Positions 17,184 to 26,182 are shown, counted from the first letter of the stretch. The stretch is 64,000 bases of DNA from Mediterraneibacter glycyrrhizinilyticus (GCF_015560805.1 NZ_JADMSO010000003.1:124001-188000); one strand, 5' to 3'. Numbers and translations: made by a program. The notes: generated by a model not told the origin, from the letters alone.

Positions 17184-19019
17184 ATGGGGTTTAACCAGGC
17201 ACAAAAGCGTGCTGTTTTGCACAGAGAGGGTCCGTGTCTAGTGCTGGCGGGACCTGGGTCAGGAAAGACACTGACCATTGTAAATCGAATCAGGCACCTC
17301 ATCGAGGAATGTAAAGTAAGACCAGAAGAGATTCTGGTCATTACTTTTACTAAATATGCGGCGGCGGAGATGAAAGCGAGGCTGCTCAAGTTATGCGGCG
17401 GGAAAAAGCTTCCGGTGACGATGGGGACGTTTCACGGCATTTATTATGGCATCTTGAAATGGGCATATCGGTTCGGACCGGAAAATCTGCTCTCGGAAGA
17501 AGAGAAATATCGTCTGATCCGCCATATCGCGAGCCATGAGGAACTGGAGATTTTTGACGTGGAAGAATTTTTGCAGGATCTGACGGCGGAGATCGGACTG
17601 GTGAAGAATAACGGACTGGATATTCAGACGTATCAGAGTAAAAAATGTGCGCCGGATGCGTTTCGGCGGATCTACTGTGAATACGAACGGATGCGGAAGC
17701 AGGCGAGAAAGATCGACTTTGACGATATGCTCGTATTGTGCCGGGATCTGTTTTTGAAACGTCCGGATGTTTTGAAAATGTGGCAGCAGAAATTCCGATA
17801 TATTTTGATCGATGAGTTTCAGGACATCAATCAGGTACAGTATGATGTGATCCGGATGCTGGCGGCTCCGGAAGACAACCTGTTTGCGGTCGGGGATGAC
17901 GATCAGGCAATCTATGGATTCCGCGGAGCGGATTCTAAGTTAATGTTCCGCTTCAAGGAGGATTATCCGCAGGCAGATCAGATTCTTCTGGATGTGAATT
18001 ACCGGTCTACATCCAACATCGTGAGAAATGCACTGCGTGTGATCGGTCATAATGAGATCCGTTTTGAAAAAGAGATCAAAGCCAATCGCCCGGCGGGGGC
18101 AAGTCTTCATGTACAGGAACTGAAAGATTCCCAGGAAGAGGGGCAGTATGTGGCGGATGAGATCGAAAAAAGGATCCGGGAGGGCGTAAAAGCGGAGGAC
18201 ATTGCCGTTTTGTATCGGATCCATACCGACGCCAGAAGTGTTGTGGAGGGATTGCTGGAGAAGAAGATCCCGTTTCAGATGCGGGAACATATGGCGAATC
18301 TCTATGATCATTTTATCGCAAAAGATTTACAGGCATATTTCCGGATGGCGGACGGCGAATTTTCAAGGAGTGATTTTCTCCAGATCATGAACCGGCCGAA
18401 ACGGTATATCAGCCGAGAAAGCGTATCGGGAAGCCGGAAGATTTCGTTTGAGCAGATCCGGATTTTTTATGAAGAGAAAGAATGGATGCAGGATCGGATC
18501 GATCAGTTCGAGTGGGATATCCGTATGCTGAAAAAGATGGCGCCGTATGCGGCGATCCAGTATGTGAGAAGAAAGATCGGTTATGATGAATTTTTAAGAG
18601 AATATGCAGCCGGAAAACGGATGCCCGCAAGCGATTTGTTCGAGGCACTTTCGGAGATCGAGGAAGCCGCAAAACCATTTCAGACATTTGCGGAATGGTT
18701 TGCGCATATCGAGGAATATACGAACGCATTGAAAATGCGGCAGCAAAAACGGGAAATGGATGCTCCGGGAGTACGGCTGATGACGATGCACGCGGCAAAA
18801 GGGCTGGAATTTGATACGGTTTTTATCGTACAGGCGAACGAGGGGCGGATCCCTTACAAGAAATCATTGAAAGAAATGGGCGAAGAGGAAGAGCGCCGAT
18901 TGTTTTATGTGGCGATGACCCGTGCGAAAGACGTGCTGAAGATCACATATGTAAAAATAAAAAACGGAAAGGACGCAAAGCCTTCCCGTTTTGTCGATGA
19001 ATTATTCGAGGGAGTCTAA
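17184..19019 (+). CDS. UvrD/Rep-family ATP-dependent DNA helicase
   Basis: A 611-aa superfamily 1A helicase. The Q-motif FNQAQKRAV comes first, then Walker A AGPGSGKT (about 22-29), motif II DEFQDINQVQ, motif III GDDDQAIYGFRGA, motif IV LDVNYRST, motif V MTMHAAKGLEFDTVF and motif VI FYVAMTRAKD. It is shorter than PcrA/UvrD (about 720 aa), mainly through reduced 1B/2B inserts and C-tail. It is a common second UvrD-like helicase in Lachnospiraceae with no assigned pathway. It is probably cotranscribed with gltX. Its 3' end overlaps the convergent DUF1292 gene by 18 nt. Confidence 0.9.
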   Translation: MGFNQAQKRAVLHREGPCLVLAGPGSGKTLTIVNRIRHLIEECKVRPEEILVITFTKYAAAEMKARLLKLCGGKKLPVTMGTFHGIYYGILKWAYRFGPENLLSEEEKYRLIRHIASHEELEIFDVEEFLQDLTAEIGLVKNNGLDIQTYQSKKCAPDAFRRIYCEYERMRKQARKIDFDDMLVLCRDLFLKRPDVLKMWQQKFRYILIDEFQDINQVQYDVIRMLAAPEDNLFAVGDDDQAIYGFRGADSKLMFRFKEDYPQADQILLDVNYRSTSNIVRNALRVIGHNEIRFEKEIKANRPAGASLHVQELKDSQEEGQYVADEIEKRIREGVKAEDIAVLYRIHTDARSVVEGLLEKKIPFQMREHMANLYDHFIAKDLQAYFRMADGEFSRSDFLQIMNRPKRYISRESVSGSRKISFEQIRIFYEEKEWMQDRIDQFEWDIRMLKKMAPYAAIQYVRRKIGYDEFLREYAAGKRMPASDLFEALSEIEEAAKPFQTFAEWFAHIEEYTNALKMRQQKREMDAPGVRLMTMHAAKGLEFDTVFIVQANEGRIPYKKSLKEMGEEEERRLFYVAMTRAKDVLKITYVKIKNGKDAKPSRFVDELFEGV

Positions 19020-19322
19020 TCCGAGTGCGTCAAGATCCAGCGCCTCGTATTCCTGCGCGTCGAGCCATTCATCATAGGCGTCGGCAACAATCTCGAATTC
19101 TTCGTCATCGTCGATATTTTCCAACTGAGGTTCTTCTCCCTCTGTCTCAAGATAGCGGTAGAGGAATACACGGCTTTCCTCGTCGGTGTCACCCTCATCG
19201 TCGAGAGGAAGCAGTGCGATGTAATCTTTTCCCTGAACAGGGAGGATGCACAGGATCGCGCATTCCACAGATTCATCGTTGTCAAGAAGAAGTGTTACAG
19301 TGTCCATTGCTTGTTCGTTCAT
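19002..19322 (-). CDS. DUF1292 domain protein
   Basis: A 106-aa, very acidic small protein. The core VTLLLDNDESVECAILCI, KDYIALLPLDD and EFEIVADAYDEWL matches the DUF1292 (YrzB) family, short cytoplasmic beta-rich proteins of Firmicutes. In Bacillus yrzB lies with yrrL and yrzL; here it is alone. Function is unknown. SD AAGGAGA precedes the ATG. Its stop lies inside the convergent helicase gene, an 18-nt tail-to-tail overlap. Confidence 0.88.
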   Translation of the reverse strand: MNEQAMDTVTLLLDNDESVECAILCILPVQGKDYIALLPLDDEGDTDEESRVFLYRYLETEGEEPQLENIDDDEEFEIVADAYDEWLDAQEYEALDLDALGLDSLE

Positions 19323-19436
19323 GGCGTCTCCTTTCCAGAATCATAAATTCTTGTATACTAACGCTATCAAATTTAGAGAAAAAAAGCAAGTAAAAAAGGT
19401 AATGAAAAAGCGAAAAAGCAATTTAGAATGGCACTA

Positions 19437-19466
19437 TTGACATTCTGAGACGGAAAACGATAGAAT
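19437..19466 (+). promoter_or_regulatory. Promoter for the binding-protein/GlgX-like operon
   Basis: TTGACA (19437-19442), 18 bp, TAGAAT (19461-19466), 34 bp before the ATG. Confidence 0.6.
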
Positions 19467-19499
19467 GAATGAAAAGAACAAAACAGGAGAAAGCAGAAG

Positions 19500-20495
19500 A
19501 TGAAAAAAAGGATATTAAGTATCCTGCTTACAGCGGCATTGGCATGCATGGTGCTGGCAGGATGTAAGAAAAATGTAGGAACGCCGGAAGACAACGCGGT
19601 GGTTGAGACGGAAGAGGGCGCTGAAGAAGAGGAAGAAAGCGGATATCTGTTTGGATACAGCGGGATCGACATGGACAACCCTTATTTTGAAACACTGGAA
19701 CTTTCGATCAAAACGACGTTGGAGGAAAAAGGGCATCGGATCATGACAAAGAATCCGGGGGCAGATGCAGCGCTCCAAAATGAGCAGATCCGGGAACTGA
19801 TCGAAGCGGATGTGGATGCCGTATTTTTAAGTCCGGTGGATCAGGAGGAGATCACTCCAGCGCTGGAAGAACTTCAGGAGGCGGGCATCCCGGTAGTGAA
19901 TGTGGATACCAGAGTGAAAGCGGTAGATCTGGTGGATGCGTTTGTGGGATCGGATAACAAAAATGCAGGATATGTGTGTGGAAAAGATTTAAAAGAGCGC
20001 TGTCCGGAGGGAGGAAAAGTTGTGATCCTTGAGAGTCCGGCGACGAATTCTGTCAATGAACGGATTACCGGGTTCGAGGAAGCGATCGCAAACAGTGGAT
20101 TTGAAGTGCTGGAACGAGTGGATGTGGAGGCGGATTCGGAAAAAGCAAAAATCTCGATGCAGGCTTTTTTGCAGGAACATCCGGAAATCGATGCGGTGAT
20201 GTGCGGAAATGATCCGATCGCTCTGGGTGCGCTTCAGGCGATCCGGGAGGCGGATCGGACCGATATCCTTGTTTACGGCGTGGACGGTTCGCCGGCGGCA
20301 AAAGCCGAGATAGCAAAAGCAGGAAGTCAGTTTGTCGGAACCGGAGCACAGTCTCCGATCAACATCGGAAAGACCGCTGTTAAGACTGCGATCGCGATCC
20401 TGGAAGATAAAAAATATAAAGAAGAGACTTTGGAAGAAACATTTTTGATCACAAGTGAAAATGTAGAGTTGTATGGAACTGACGGCTGGCAGTAG
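19500..20495 (+). CDS. Ribose-type sugar-binding lipoprotein without transporter
   Basis: 331 aa, periplasmic-binding protein type 1 (RbsB/LacI-like). A lipoprotein signal with lipobox LAGC (Cys near 22) is followed by a very acidic tether (EEGAEEEEES) and the core GIDMDNPYFETLELSIKTTL. DAVFLSPVDQEEITPALEEL and PVVNVDTRV are the usual hinge and ligand segments. No ABC ATPase or permease gene is adjacent. Instead the stop codon overlaps the SD of a GlgX-like gene. It may feed a distant transporter, or act as a sensor. The ligand is not known. Confidence 0.85.
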   Translation: MKKRILSILLTAALACMVLAGCKKNVGTPEDNAVVETEEGAEEEEESGYLFGYSGIDMDNPYFETLELSIKTTLEEKGHRIMTKNPGADAALQNEQIRELIEADVDAVFLSPVDQEEITPALEELQEAGIPVVNVDTRVKAVDLVDAFVGSDNKNAGYVCGKDLKERCPEGGKVVILESPATNSVNERITGFEEAIANSGFEVLERVDVEADSEKAKISMQAFLQEHPEIDAVMCGNDPIALGALQAIREADRTDILVYGVDGSPAAKAEIAKAGSQFVGTGAQSPINIGKTAVKTAIAILEDKKYKEETLEETFLITSENVELYGTDGWQ

Positions 20496-20511
20496 GAGGT
20501 TGACTGGGAGT

Positions 20512-22293
20512 ATGAAGAAAACAAAGGGATGTCCGCAGCCGCTGGGGGCGGTGAGAATGGGAGAGCGGACGAATTTTGCGGTCGCTGTGCCGGTGGGGAA
20601 GAGTTGTGAGCTTTTGCTCTACCGGACAGGCGCGGTAAAACCGGAGGCAGTCTTCGAGATGCCGGAGGAAGAGGGACTTGGGGAAGTCCGTTTTCTGGCG
20701 GTCGAGGGGATGACTGGGGAAAACTATGAGTATAATTACCGGATCGACGGGCGGATCTGTGTGGATCCGTATGTGAAAGAATTGTCCCGTACCCGGAAGT
20801 TCGGAGAGAAACCAAAGCCGGAAAAAGACGAAGTGCGGGGGCGTTTTTCGGAGGAAGACTATGATTGGGAGGGCGATACATTTCCGAAGATCCCGTATCA
20901 TGAGGTGATCGCATATAGTCTTCATGTACGCGGGTTTACAAAACATAGTTCATCCAAAGTAAAACATAAAGGCACATTTGCCGGAGTGGCTGAAAAAATC
21001 CCCTATCTTCAGGAACTTGGGATCAATCAGATCCAGTGTATGCCGGTCTATGAATTTGAGGAAAAGATCGGCGCGAAAGTAAATTATTGGGGATATGGAA
21101 AAGGATATTATTTTGCGCCGAAAGCCGCTTACAGCGTGAGTGGACACGCCCGGCGGGAATTGAAAGATATGGTGAAAGCCTGTCATAAAGCGGGGATCGA
21201 GGTCGTTCTGCGAATGCCGTTCGTGCCGGAGCTGAAACCACAGATTTCGATCGAATGTCTGCGGTATTATATGCTGGAATACCATGTGGACGGATTTATC
21301 GTAAATCCATATAACGTTCCGATGGAAATGCTGATGCAGGATCCGCTTTTGAAAGGCGTCAAGCTGATGCAGACAGACGACCGTTTTCAGAATACGATGC
21401 GCCGTTTCTTAAAGGGAGATGAGGGCATGGTGGGCGATGTGATGTGGGCGATGCAGCATCATTCCCAAGAAGACGGAAAATGCAATTATATTACGGATCA
21501 TACCGGATTTACACTGAATGACCTCGTATCTTACGATGGGAAGCACAATGAAGAGAATGGGGAACAGAATCATGACGGTCCGGATTATAATTACAGCTGG
21601 AACTGCGGTGCGGAGGGGGCGACACGGAAAAAGGCGGTTCTGGAACTGCGGCGGCGTCAGATAAAAAATGCGTTCTTCCTGCTGATGTTTTCACAGGGGA
21701 CTCCGTGCATTCTTGCGGGGGATGAGTTCGGCAACACACAGAATGGAAATAACAATGTGTATTGTCAGGACAATGAGACTGCATGGCTGAACTGGAATTA
21801 TGGGAAAAACGGCGGCAGACTGCTTCAATTTGTACGTCAGCTGATCGCTTTTCGCAAAAAGCATCCGGCGCTTCATAAGGCGGCAGCGCTGCTGGGACAG
21901 GATAAGGCTGGGTGCGGAATGCCGGATGTATCGTTTCATGGCGAATATGCATGGCAGGCACAGGCAGAAGTATGGAGCAGACAGCTCGGTGTGCTGTACA
22001 GCGGGGCGGAAGTCGATGACGATGCCTGCTTTGTGGCATGCAATATGCACTGGCTGAAGCATGTGTATGCACTACCGACGCTTCCGAAGAACGGAATCTG
22101 GTATCTTGTGACCGATACCGGTCAGGAAGACGGATTTGCCGAGATCGAGATTGAAAACCAGAGACAGATCGAATTGGATGAGAGAAGCATCGCGTTTCTG
22201 ATCGGCAGGATACCGGCGATTTTGGAAGAAAAGCAAACGGTGGAAAACGGCAAGGCGGAAAACGGCAGAAAGAAACAGGTTGCAAAGATATGA
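20512..22293 (+). CDS. GlgX/isoamylase-like GH13 protein lacking catalytic acids (predicted pseudoenzyme)
   Basis: 593 aa. An N-terminal CBM48-like domain (about 10-85) is followed by a GH13_11-type barrel. The family segments NDLVSYDGKHNEENGEQNHD, YNYSWNCGAEG and GDEFGNTQNGNNNVYCQDNE are present. The three catalytic acids are not. The nucleophile motif GFRFD reads GFIVNP (about 260). The acid/base segment AEPWD is missing, with KLMQTDDRFQNTMRRF in its place. HDGFTL reads HTGFTL (about 329). It should not hydrolyse glucans but may bind them. ATG 20512 has AGGAGG 12 nt upstream, overlapping the previous stop. The next gene overlaps by 4 nt. Confidence 0.8.
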   Translation: MKKTKGCPQPLGAVRMGERTNFAVAVPVGKSCELLLYRTGAVKPEAVFEMPEEEGLGEVRFLAVEGMTGENYEYNYRIDGRICVDPYVKELSRTRKFGEKPKPEKDEVRGRFSEEDYDWEGDTFPKIPYHEVIAYSLHVRGFTKHSSSKVKHKGTFAGVAEKIPYLQELGINQIQCMPVYEFEEKIGAKVNYWGYGKGYYFAPKAAYSVSGHARRELKDMVKACHKAGIEVVLRMPFVPELKPQISIECLRYYMLEYHVDGFIVNPYNVPMEMLMQDPLLKGVKLMQTDDRFQNTMRRFLKGDEGMVGDVMWAMQHHSQEDGKCNYITDHTGFTLNDLVSYDGKHNEENGEQNHDGPDYNYSWNCGAEGATRKKAVLELRRRQIKNAFFLLMFSQGTPCILAGDEFGNTQNGNNNVYCQDNETAWLNWNYGKNGGRLLQFVRQLIAFRKKHPALHKAAALLGQDKAGCGMPDVSFHGEYAWQAQAEVWSRQLGVLYSGAEVDDDACFVACNMHWLKHVYALPTLPKNGIWYLVTDTGQEDGFAEIEIENQRQIELDERSIAFLIGRIPAILEEKQTVENGKAENGRKKQVAKI

Positions 22294-22826
22294 AAGCGAT
22301 AGGACATTTTTGCACGATCACGCGGCATAAACTGCTCGTAATGAAACATTGTTTCCGCGTGGGACTTTATAGGCAAGGGCTTCTGCATGATCTTTCCAAA
22401 TATAGCTGGACGGAATTCAAAGTCGGCTGTAAGTATTATCAGGGAGACCGAAGTCCGAATAATGCAGAACGTGAGACGACAGGCGTTTCCCTTGCATGGC
22501 TGCACCACAAAGGGAGAAATAAGCACCATTATGAATACTGGATCGATTATGGTCTGAATGGAACGAACCGGATGATCGGGATGAAGATGCCGGTACGGTA
22601 TGTGGTGGAGATGTTCCTTGACCGGATGGCGGCAAGCAAAATATACCGGGGCAAGGCTTATACGGACAGTGATCCGCTCCAATATTTCTTAAAAGGCGGC
22701 AGGGAAAATTATGTGATGCACCCGGAGACAAAGGCGCTTTTGGAACAGCTTCTTGTGATGCTGGAGGAAGAGGGCGAAGAGAAGACATATGATTATATCC
22801 GGGCGTATGTTTTAAAGGAAAAATAA
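22290..22826 (+). CDS. DUF5662 family protein
   Basis: 178 aa, cytoplasmic. It has a His-rich pattern reminiscent of HD-type metal hydrolases: RHKLLVMKHCF near the start, LLHDLSKYSW (an HD pair), LAWLHHKGRNKHHYEYW and FLDRMAASKIYRGKAY. Several spaced His/Asp residues could bind metal, but this is inference. ATGA overlap with the GlgX-like gene implies coupled translation. It ends in a bidirectional terminator shared with luxS. The family has no known activity. Confidence 0.8.
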   Translation: MKAIGHFCTITRHKLLVMKHCFRVGLYRQGLLHDLSKYSWTEFKVGCKYYQGDRSPNNAERETTGVSLAWLHHKGRNKHHYEYWIDYGLNGTNRMIGMKMPVRYVVEMFLDRMAASKIYRGKAYTDSDPLQYFLKGGRENYVMHPETKALLEQLLVMLEEEGEEKTYDYIRAYVLKEK

Positions 22827-22890
22827 ACAGCGGTCAGAATTCCGAAATACTGACGGAGGTCAGAGAAAAGGGATTCTGGCTGCTGTTTTT
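22825..22890. terminator. Bidirectional terminator between DUF5662 and luxS
   Basis: AAACAGCGGTCAGAATTC pairs over its length with GGATTCTGGCTGCTGTTT (G-U pairs included), followed by TTTT on the plus strand. Confidence 0.7.
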
Positions 22891-22899
22891 GTCTGTTGT

Positions 22900-23379
22900 T
22901 TAGTCCGGATAATAGAGCTGATGGTCCTGTGTGTCGGTGAGCACTTCTTTTATGAACTTTTTGGCGATATAGTTCGCCATCGGCAGGTTCATATCCAGAT
23001 AGTTGCCGCAGTCGCGCGCGCTTGCACCGGGAATATCTCCGGTATACCCGGCGATAAATGTGAACATTTCTTTGATCAGCGGGAGGATCTCGCGGGAAGA
23101 ATGATCGCCGGTCAGAAGAAGATAGAAACCGGTGCGGCATCCCATCGGTCCGAAATACAGGACATTCTGTTTGTAATCGTCATGATTTCTTAAAAAGGTA
23201 GCGCCCAAATGTTCGATGGTGTGGATCTCGGCGGTATTCATGACCGGCTCCTCATTCGGATTGGTGATACGGATGTCAAAGGTGGTGACGACGGTATCTC
23301 CGGCATTGTCTTTTCGGGAAACATAGATTCCCGGAACAAGTTTGTTGTGGTCAATGGTGAAACTTGTGATCTTTTCCAT
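22900..23379 (-). CDS. luxS: S-ribosylhomocysteine lyase (AI-2 synthase)
   Basis: 159 aa, standard LuxS length. It splits S-ribosylhomocysteine to homocysteine and DPD, the AI-2 precursor, in the activated methyl cycle. The metal motif HTIEH (H53, H57) and Cys124 in DCGNYLDMNL are present, with catalytic Cys81 in GPMGCRTG. Start at ATG 23379 with AAAGGA 9 nt upstream; longer readings in this frame lack support. It is monocistronic with its own promoter. No pfs/mtnN or AI-2 receptor gene lies in the window. Confidence 0.97.
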   Translation of the reverse strand: MEKITSFTIDHNKLVPGIYVSRKDNAGDTVVTTFDIRITNPNEEPVMNTAEIHTIEHLGATFLRNHDDYKQNVLYFGPMGCRTGFYLLLTGDHSSREILPLIKEMFTFIAGYTGDIPGASARDCGNYLDMNLPMANYIAKKFIKEVLTDTQDHQLYYPD

Positions 23380-23413
23380 AAAAATCGTCCTTTCCTGTCG
23401 TAGAATGTCTCTT

Positions 23414-23442
23414 ATTATAGCGGAAATCGGGTCAAATGGCAA
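23414..23442 (-). promoter_or_regulatory. Sigma-A promoter for luxS
   Basis: Read on the minus strand: TTGCCA (23442-23437), 17 bp, TATAAT (23419-23414). Confidence 0.6.
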
Positions 23443-23478
23443 GCGGAGAGAAAGCAAAGATCCTGGGGAGGAGAAGTG

Positions 23479-23507
23479 TTGACGACGACAGAGAGAATGC
23501 TTATACT
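23479..23507 (+). promoter_or_regulatory. Promoter for the histidine-phosphatase gene
   Basis: TTGACG (23479-23484), 17 bp, TATACT (23502-23507). Confidence 0.55.
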
Positions 23508-23561
23508 GGATATACGAAAGAACGAATTTTTGTTTGGAATAGAAACGGGAGGAGAGAACAG

Positions 23562-24206
23562 ATGAAATTATATATCGTACGGCATGGGGAGACTGACTGG
23601 AATAAATCAAGGCGGGTGCAGGGATTTTCCGATATTCCGCTGAATGACTACGGCATCTATCTGGCCGGGGAAACTGCAAAAGGGCTTCGGGACGTTGCGT
23701 TTGACCTCGCTTATACAAGTCCGTTGATCCGGGCGAAAAAGACGGCGGAAGTGATCCTGGGCAGCAGGGAAACGCCGCTTATAGAAGACGCCGCGATCAA
23801 AGAGATGGGATTTGGCGTTTATGAGGGAATGTGTATCAGTGGGGAAGCGAAAGCGCGGGAGAGCGCAGAATTTAATAAATTTTTTACCGACACTGCACAT
23901 TTTATACCTGCCAGAGGCGGAGAGAGCGTGGAGGGACTTCTGGCGCGTACAGGCGCATTTTTACAGGAATTGTGCGCCTCCGAAGAGAATAAGGAGAAGA
24001 CGATCTTGCTGTCCACACACGGCGCTGCGATGACGGCTCTGGTCAACCATGTCAAAGGGAATCTGGAGACGGCAGATTTCTGGAAAGAGGGCGTGCCGCC
24101 GAACTGCGCGGTGACACTGGTGGAAGTGGAGAATAAAAAGCCGGAGATCGTATTTGAGAACCGGGTGTATTATAAAGAAGCGGTCCGCGCATGGACGGTG
24201 GATTAA
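23562..24206 (+). CDS. Histidine phosphatase (phosphoglycerate-mutase-like) family protein
   Basis: 214 aa. The catalytic motif LYIVRHGETDWN is at the N-terminus. YTSPLIRAKKTAE holds the second Arg, and LLSTHGAAMTALV the second catalytic His. FGVYEGMC supplies the proton-donor Glu. Members dephosphorylate varied small molecules, e.g. alpha-ribazole-P, fructose bisphosphate or phosphoserine; glycolytic mutase here is more likely the separate gpmI gene. Start at ATG 23562, with GGGAGGAG upstream. The remnant gene array follows after 21 nt. Confidence 0.9.
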   Translation: MKLYIVRHGETDWNKSRRVQGFSDIPLNDYGIYLAGETAKGLRDVAFDLAYTSPLIRAKKTAEVILGSRETPLIEDAAIKEMGFGVYEGMCISGEAKARESAEFNKFFTDTAHFIPARGGESVEGLLARTGAFLQELCASEENKEKTILLSTHGAAMTALVNHVKGNLETADFWKEGVPPNCAVTLVEVENKKPEIVFENRVYYKEAVRAWTVD

Positions 24207-24227
24207 ATAAAAGGATGGGATTGGGTT

Positions 24228-24485
24228 ATGCTGCATATCGGAATCGTAGAAGACGAAAAAACATGTCAGGATCAGGGCGTGAAGCGGATGGATACAAGAA
24301 ATATCCGGTTCCTTGAAAGTCAGGGACACAATATCATCGTACATACACCGGAGGGAGAGTACAGATTCCGGAAGACGATGAAAGAGAAAAATACGGTGAG
24401 TGTAGGGGGAGAACAGCTTCAGATCAGCAGATCAAGAAGAAAAGGTCTGATGGAAGCGCTGACGAATTATCTGGGAGGCAAATAA
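24228..24485 (+). pseudogene. Shrunken LytTR response-regulator remnant
   Basis: 85 aa in an intact small frame. The first 13 residues, MLHIGIVEDEKTC, are the usual start of a receiver domain. Residues about 22-55 (DTRNIRFLESQGHNIIVHT) match the beginning of a LytTR DNA-binding domain, and GGEQLQISRSRRKGLMEAL matches its end. The receiver core with the phospho-Asp and the centre of LytTR are missing, about 150 residues in all, yet the frame is kept. It is followed 1 nt later by a truncated sensor gene. It could be a decayed response regulator or a maintained mini-protein. Identity is inferred from the two ends. Confidence 0.6.
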
Positions 24486-24486
24486 G

Positions 24487-24720
24487 ATGCAGGAGATATC
24501 GAAATTATTTACCGTGGTTGCGGAGTGGAGTTCATGCGTGGTCTTCGCTGTCGTATTGAAAAACAGATTTTCTCGTGGAAAAACGGCAGGGATCCTGGCG
24601 GGTTTTTTACTCGCTTTCTGTATGCTCCAGACGGGGATCGGCATCTGGTCGGTAGAATTGTGGATTCCGGCGATGGCGCTGATGTATCTGTGTATTTTTG
24701 TCAGTTGTGAGATTTGGTGA
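24487..24720 (+). pseudogene. Truncated sensor histidine kinase, membrane part only
   Basis: 77 aa with about three hydrophobic stretches: LFTVVAEWSSCVVFAVVL, TAGILAGFLLAFCM, and WIPAMALMYLCIFVS. The start MQEISKLFTVVAEW resembles the N-terminus of GHKL-type sensor kinases that pair with LytTR regulators. The rest of the sensor region and the whole kinase domain are absent. GGAGG 9 nt before the ATG lies in the preceding remnant. The GH43 gene follows 16 nt later. It could also be read as an unrelated small membrane protein. Confidence 0.5.
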
Positions 24721-24736
24721 AAAGGAGAGGATGTAA

Positions 24737-26182
24737 GTGAGACAACAGGTGTTGAACCCATGCCTGCCGGAAAATGAATATATACCAGATGTGGAACCAT
24801 ATATTTTTGGAAACCGGGTATATTTGTACGGCTCTCATGACAGATTCGGCGCACCGATGTTCTGCATGAATGATTATGTCTGTTGGTCTGCGCCGCTGGA
24901 TGATCTTGGAAACTGGAAATATGAAGGTGTGATATACCGGAAAAATCAGGATCCGAAAAACCGTCTGGGATTGAGATTGTTGTTTGCACCTGATGTGGTC
25001 AGAGGAACAGACGGACGTTATTATCTGTATTATGCATTTGATTTTATGGGGATCATGGGAGTGGCAGTCTGCGAAAGTCCGTGCGGTGTGTTCCGGTTTC
25101 TCGGACACATCCGCCATGCGGACGGAACCCTTTACGGGCGGAAAAAAGGAGACGGCTTCCCATTTGATCCGGCGGTTCTTGTAGACGATGACAAAAGGAT
25201 CTATCTTTACGCGGGATTCGGAACTGCGGTTCCTGCGATCGTGACAGGAGGGAAAAAACTGGAGTTTCAAGGCGGATATGCTATGGAACTGGAAGAAGAT
25301 ATGCTCACGATAAAAGGAGAACCCAAATTGCTTTTTCCGAATCATGGGGAAGATTCTTTTCAGGAACATGAGTTTTTTGAGGCAAGTTCGATCAGAAAAT
25401 ACGACGGGACATATTATTTCGTTTATTCTTCCAGGCACAATCATGAATTGTGCCTGGCGGTAAGCGATCGTCCGATGGAGGGATTTCGGTTTGCGGGAAC
25501 GTTGATCAGCAACGGCGATCTGTTCCTGAATGGCAATACGGATGAAGAACACGCGGCAAATTATATCGGGAACAATCATGGAGGTCTGTTGAAACTAAAA
25601 AATGAATATTATATCTTTTATCACAGACAAACCAACCGGAGTTCTTATTCCAGACAGGTTTGCGCGGAGCGTATCCCGGTTGACGAAAACGGAACGTTTC
25701 TGCAGGCGGAGATGACGAGCTGCGGATTGAACGGCGGACCGCTGGAGGGACGCGGAGTCTATGGCGCAAGGATTGCCTGCAATCTATGGTCCAGGGAGGG
25801 AACCGGTCGTTACGACTGTCAGCGGCCAAAACAACGGTATAAAAGTCACCCGTATTTTACACAGGAAGCAAAAGGGGATGGCGGAGCAAGACAGTATATT
25901 GCAAATATGCAGGACGGAAGCGTGGCAGGATTTAAGTATTTCAGAATAGACAGGGATGTGAAAATCAGTGTCAAAGTACGGGGGACTGCAAACGGGATGA
26001 TGCGTGTATATCAGGATGCAGACAGGAAGCAGGCTGCCGACTGTATTCCTCTGAACTGTACTTCCGATTACCGGTGGTATTCGGGACGGAAAAACATAGA
26101 ACAAGGGATACATCCGGTATATTTTGAGTATATCGGGGAGGGGGCGCTTGATTTTTTGGAATGGAAGTTTGAGGAGAGATAG
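24737..26182 (+). CDS. Glycoside hydrolase family 43 protein
   Basis: 481 aa, no signal peptide, so probably cytoplasmic. A five-bladed propeller (about 1-310) is followed by a CBM6-like beta-sandwich (about 360-480). Candidate acids are Asp in YIPDVEPYIF (general base), Asp in FAPDVVRG or FDPAVLVD (pKa modulator) and Glu in HEFFEASSIRK (general acid). It matches arabinofuranosidase/xylosidase-like GH43 members that act on imported oligosaccharides; the exact specificity is open. The start is a GTG with AAAGGAGAGG upstream. It lies between truncated genes and is the only intact gene of that small array. Confidence 0.88.
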   Translation: MRQQVLNPCLPENEYIPDVEPYIFGNRVYLYGSHDRFGAPMFCMNDYVCWSAPLDDLGNWKYEGVIYRKNQDPKNRLGLRLLFAPDVVRGTDGRYYLYYAFDFMGIMGVAVCESPCGVFRFLGHIRHADGTLYGRKKGDGFPFDPAVLVDDDKRIYLYAGFGTAVPAIVTGGKKLEFQGGYAMELEEDMLTIKGEPKLLFPNHGEDSFQEHEFFEASSIRKYDGTYYFVYSSRHNHELCLAVSDRPMEGFRFAGTLISNGDLFLNGNTDEEHAANYIGNNHGGLLKLKNEYYIFYHRQTNRSSYSRQVCAERIPVDENGTFLQAEMTSCGLNGGPLEGRGVYGARIACNLWSREGTGRYDCQRPKQRYKSHPYFTQEAKGDGGARQYIANMQDGSVAGFKYFRIDRDVKISVKVRGTANGMMRVYQDADRKQAADCIPLNCTSDYRWYSGRKNIEQGIHPVYFEYIGEGALDFLEWKFEER

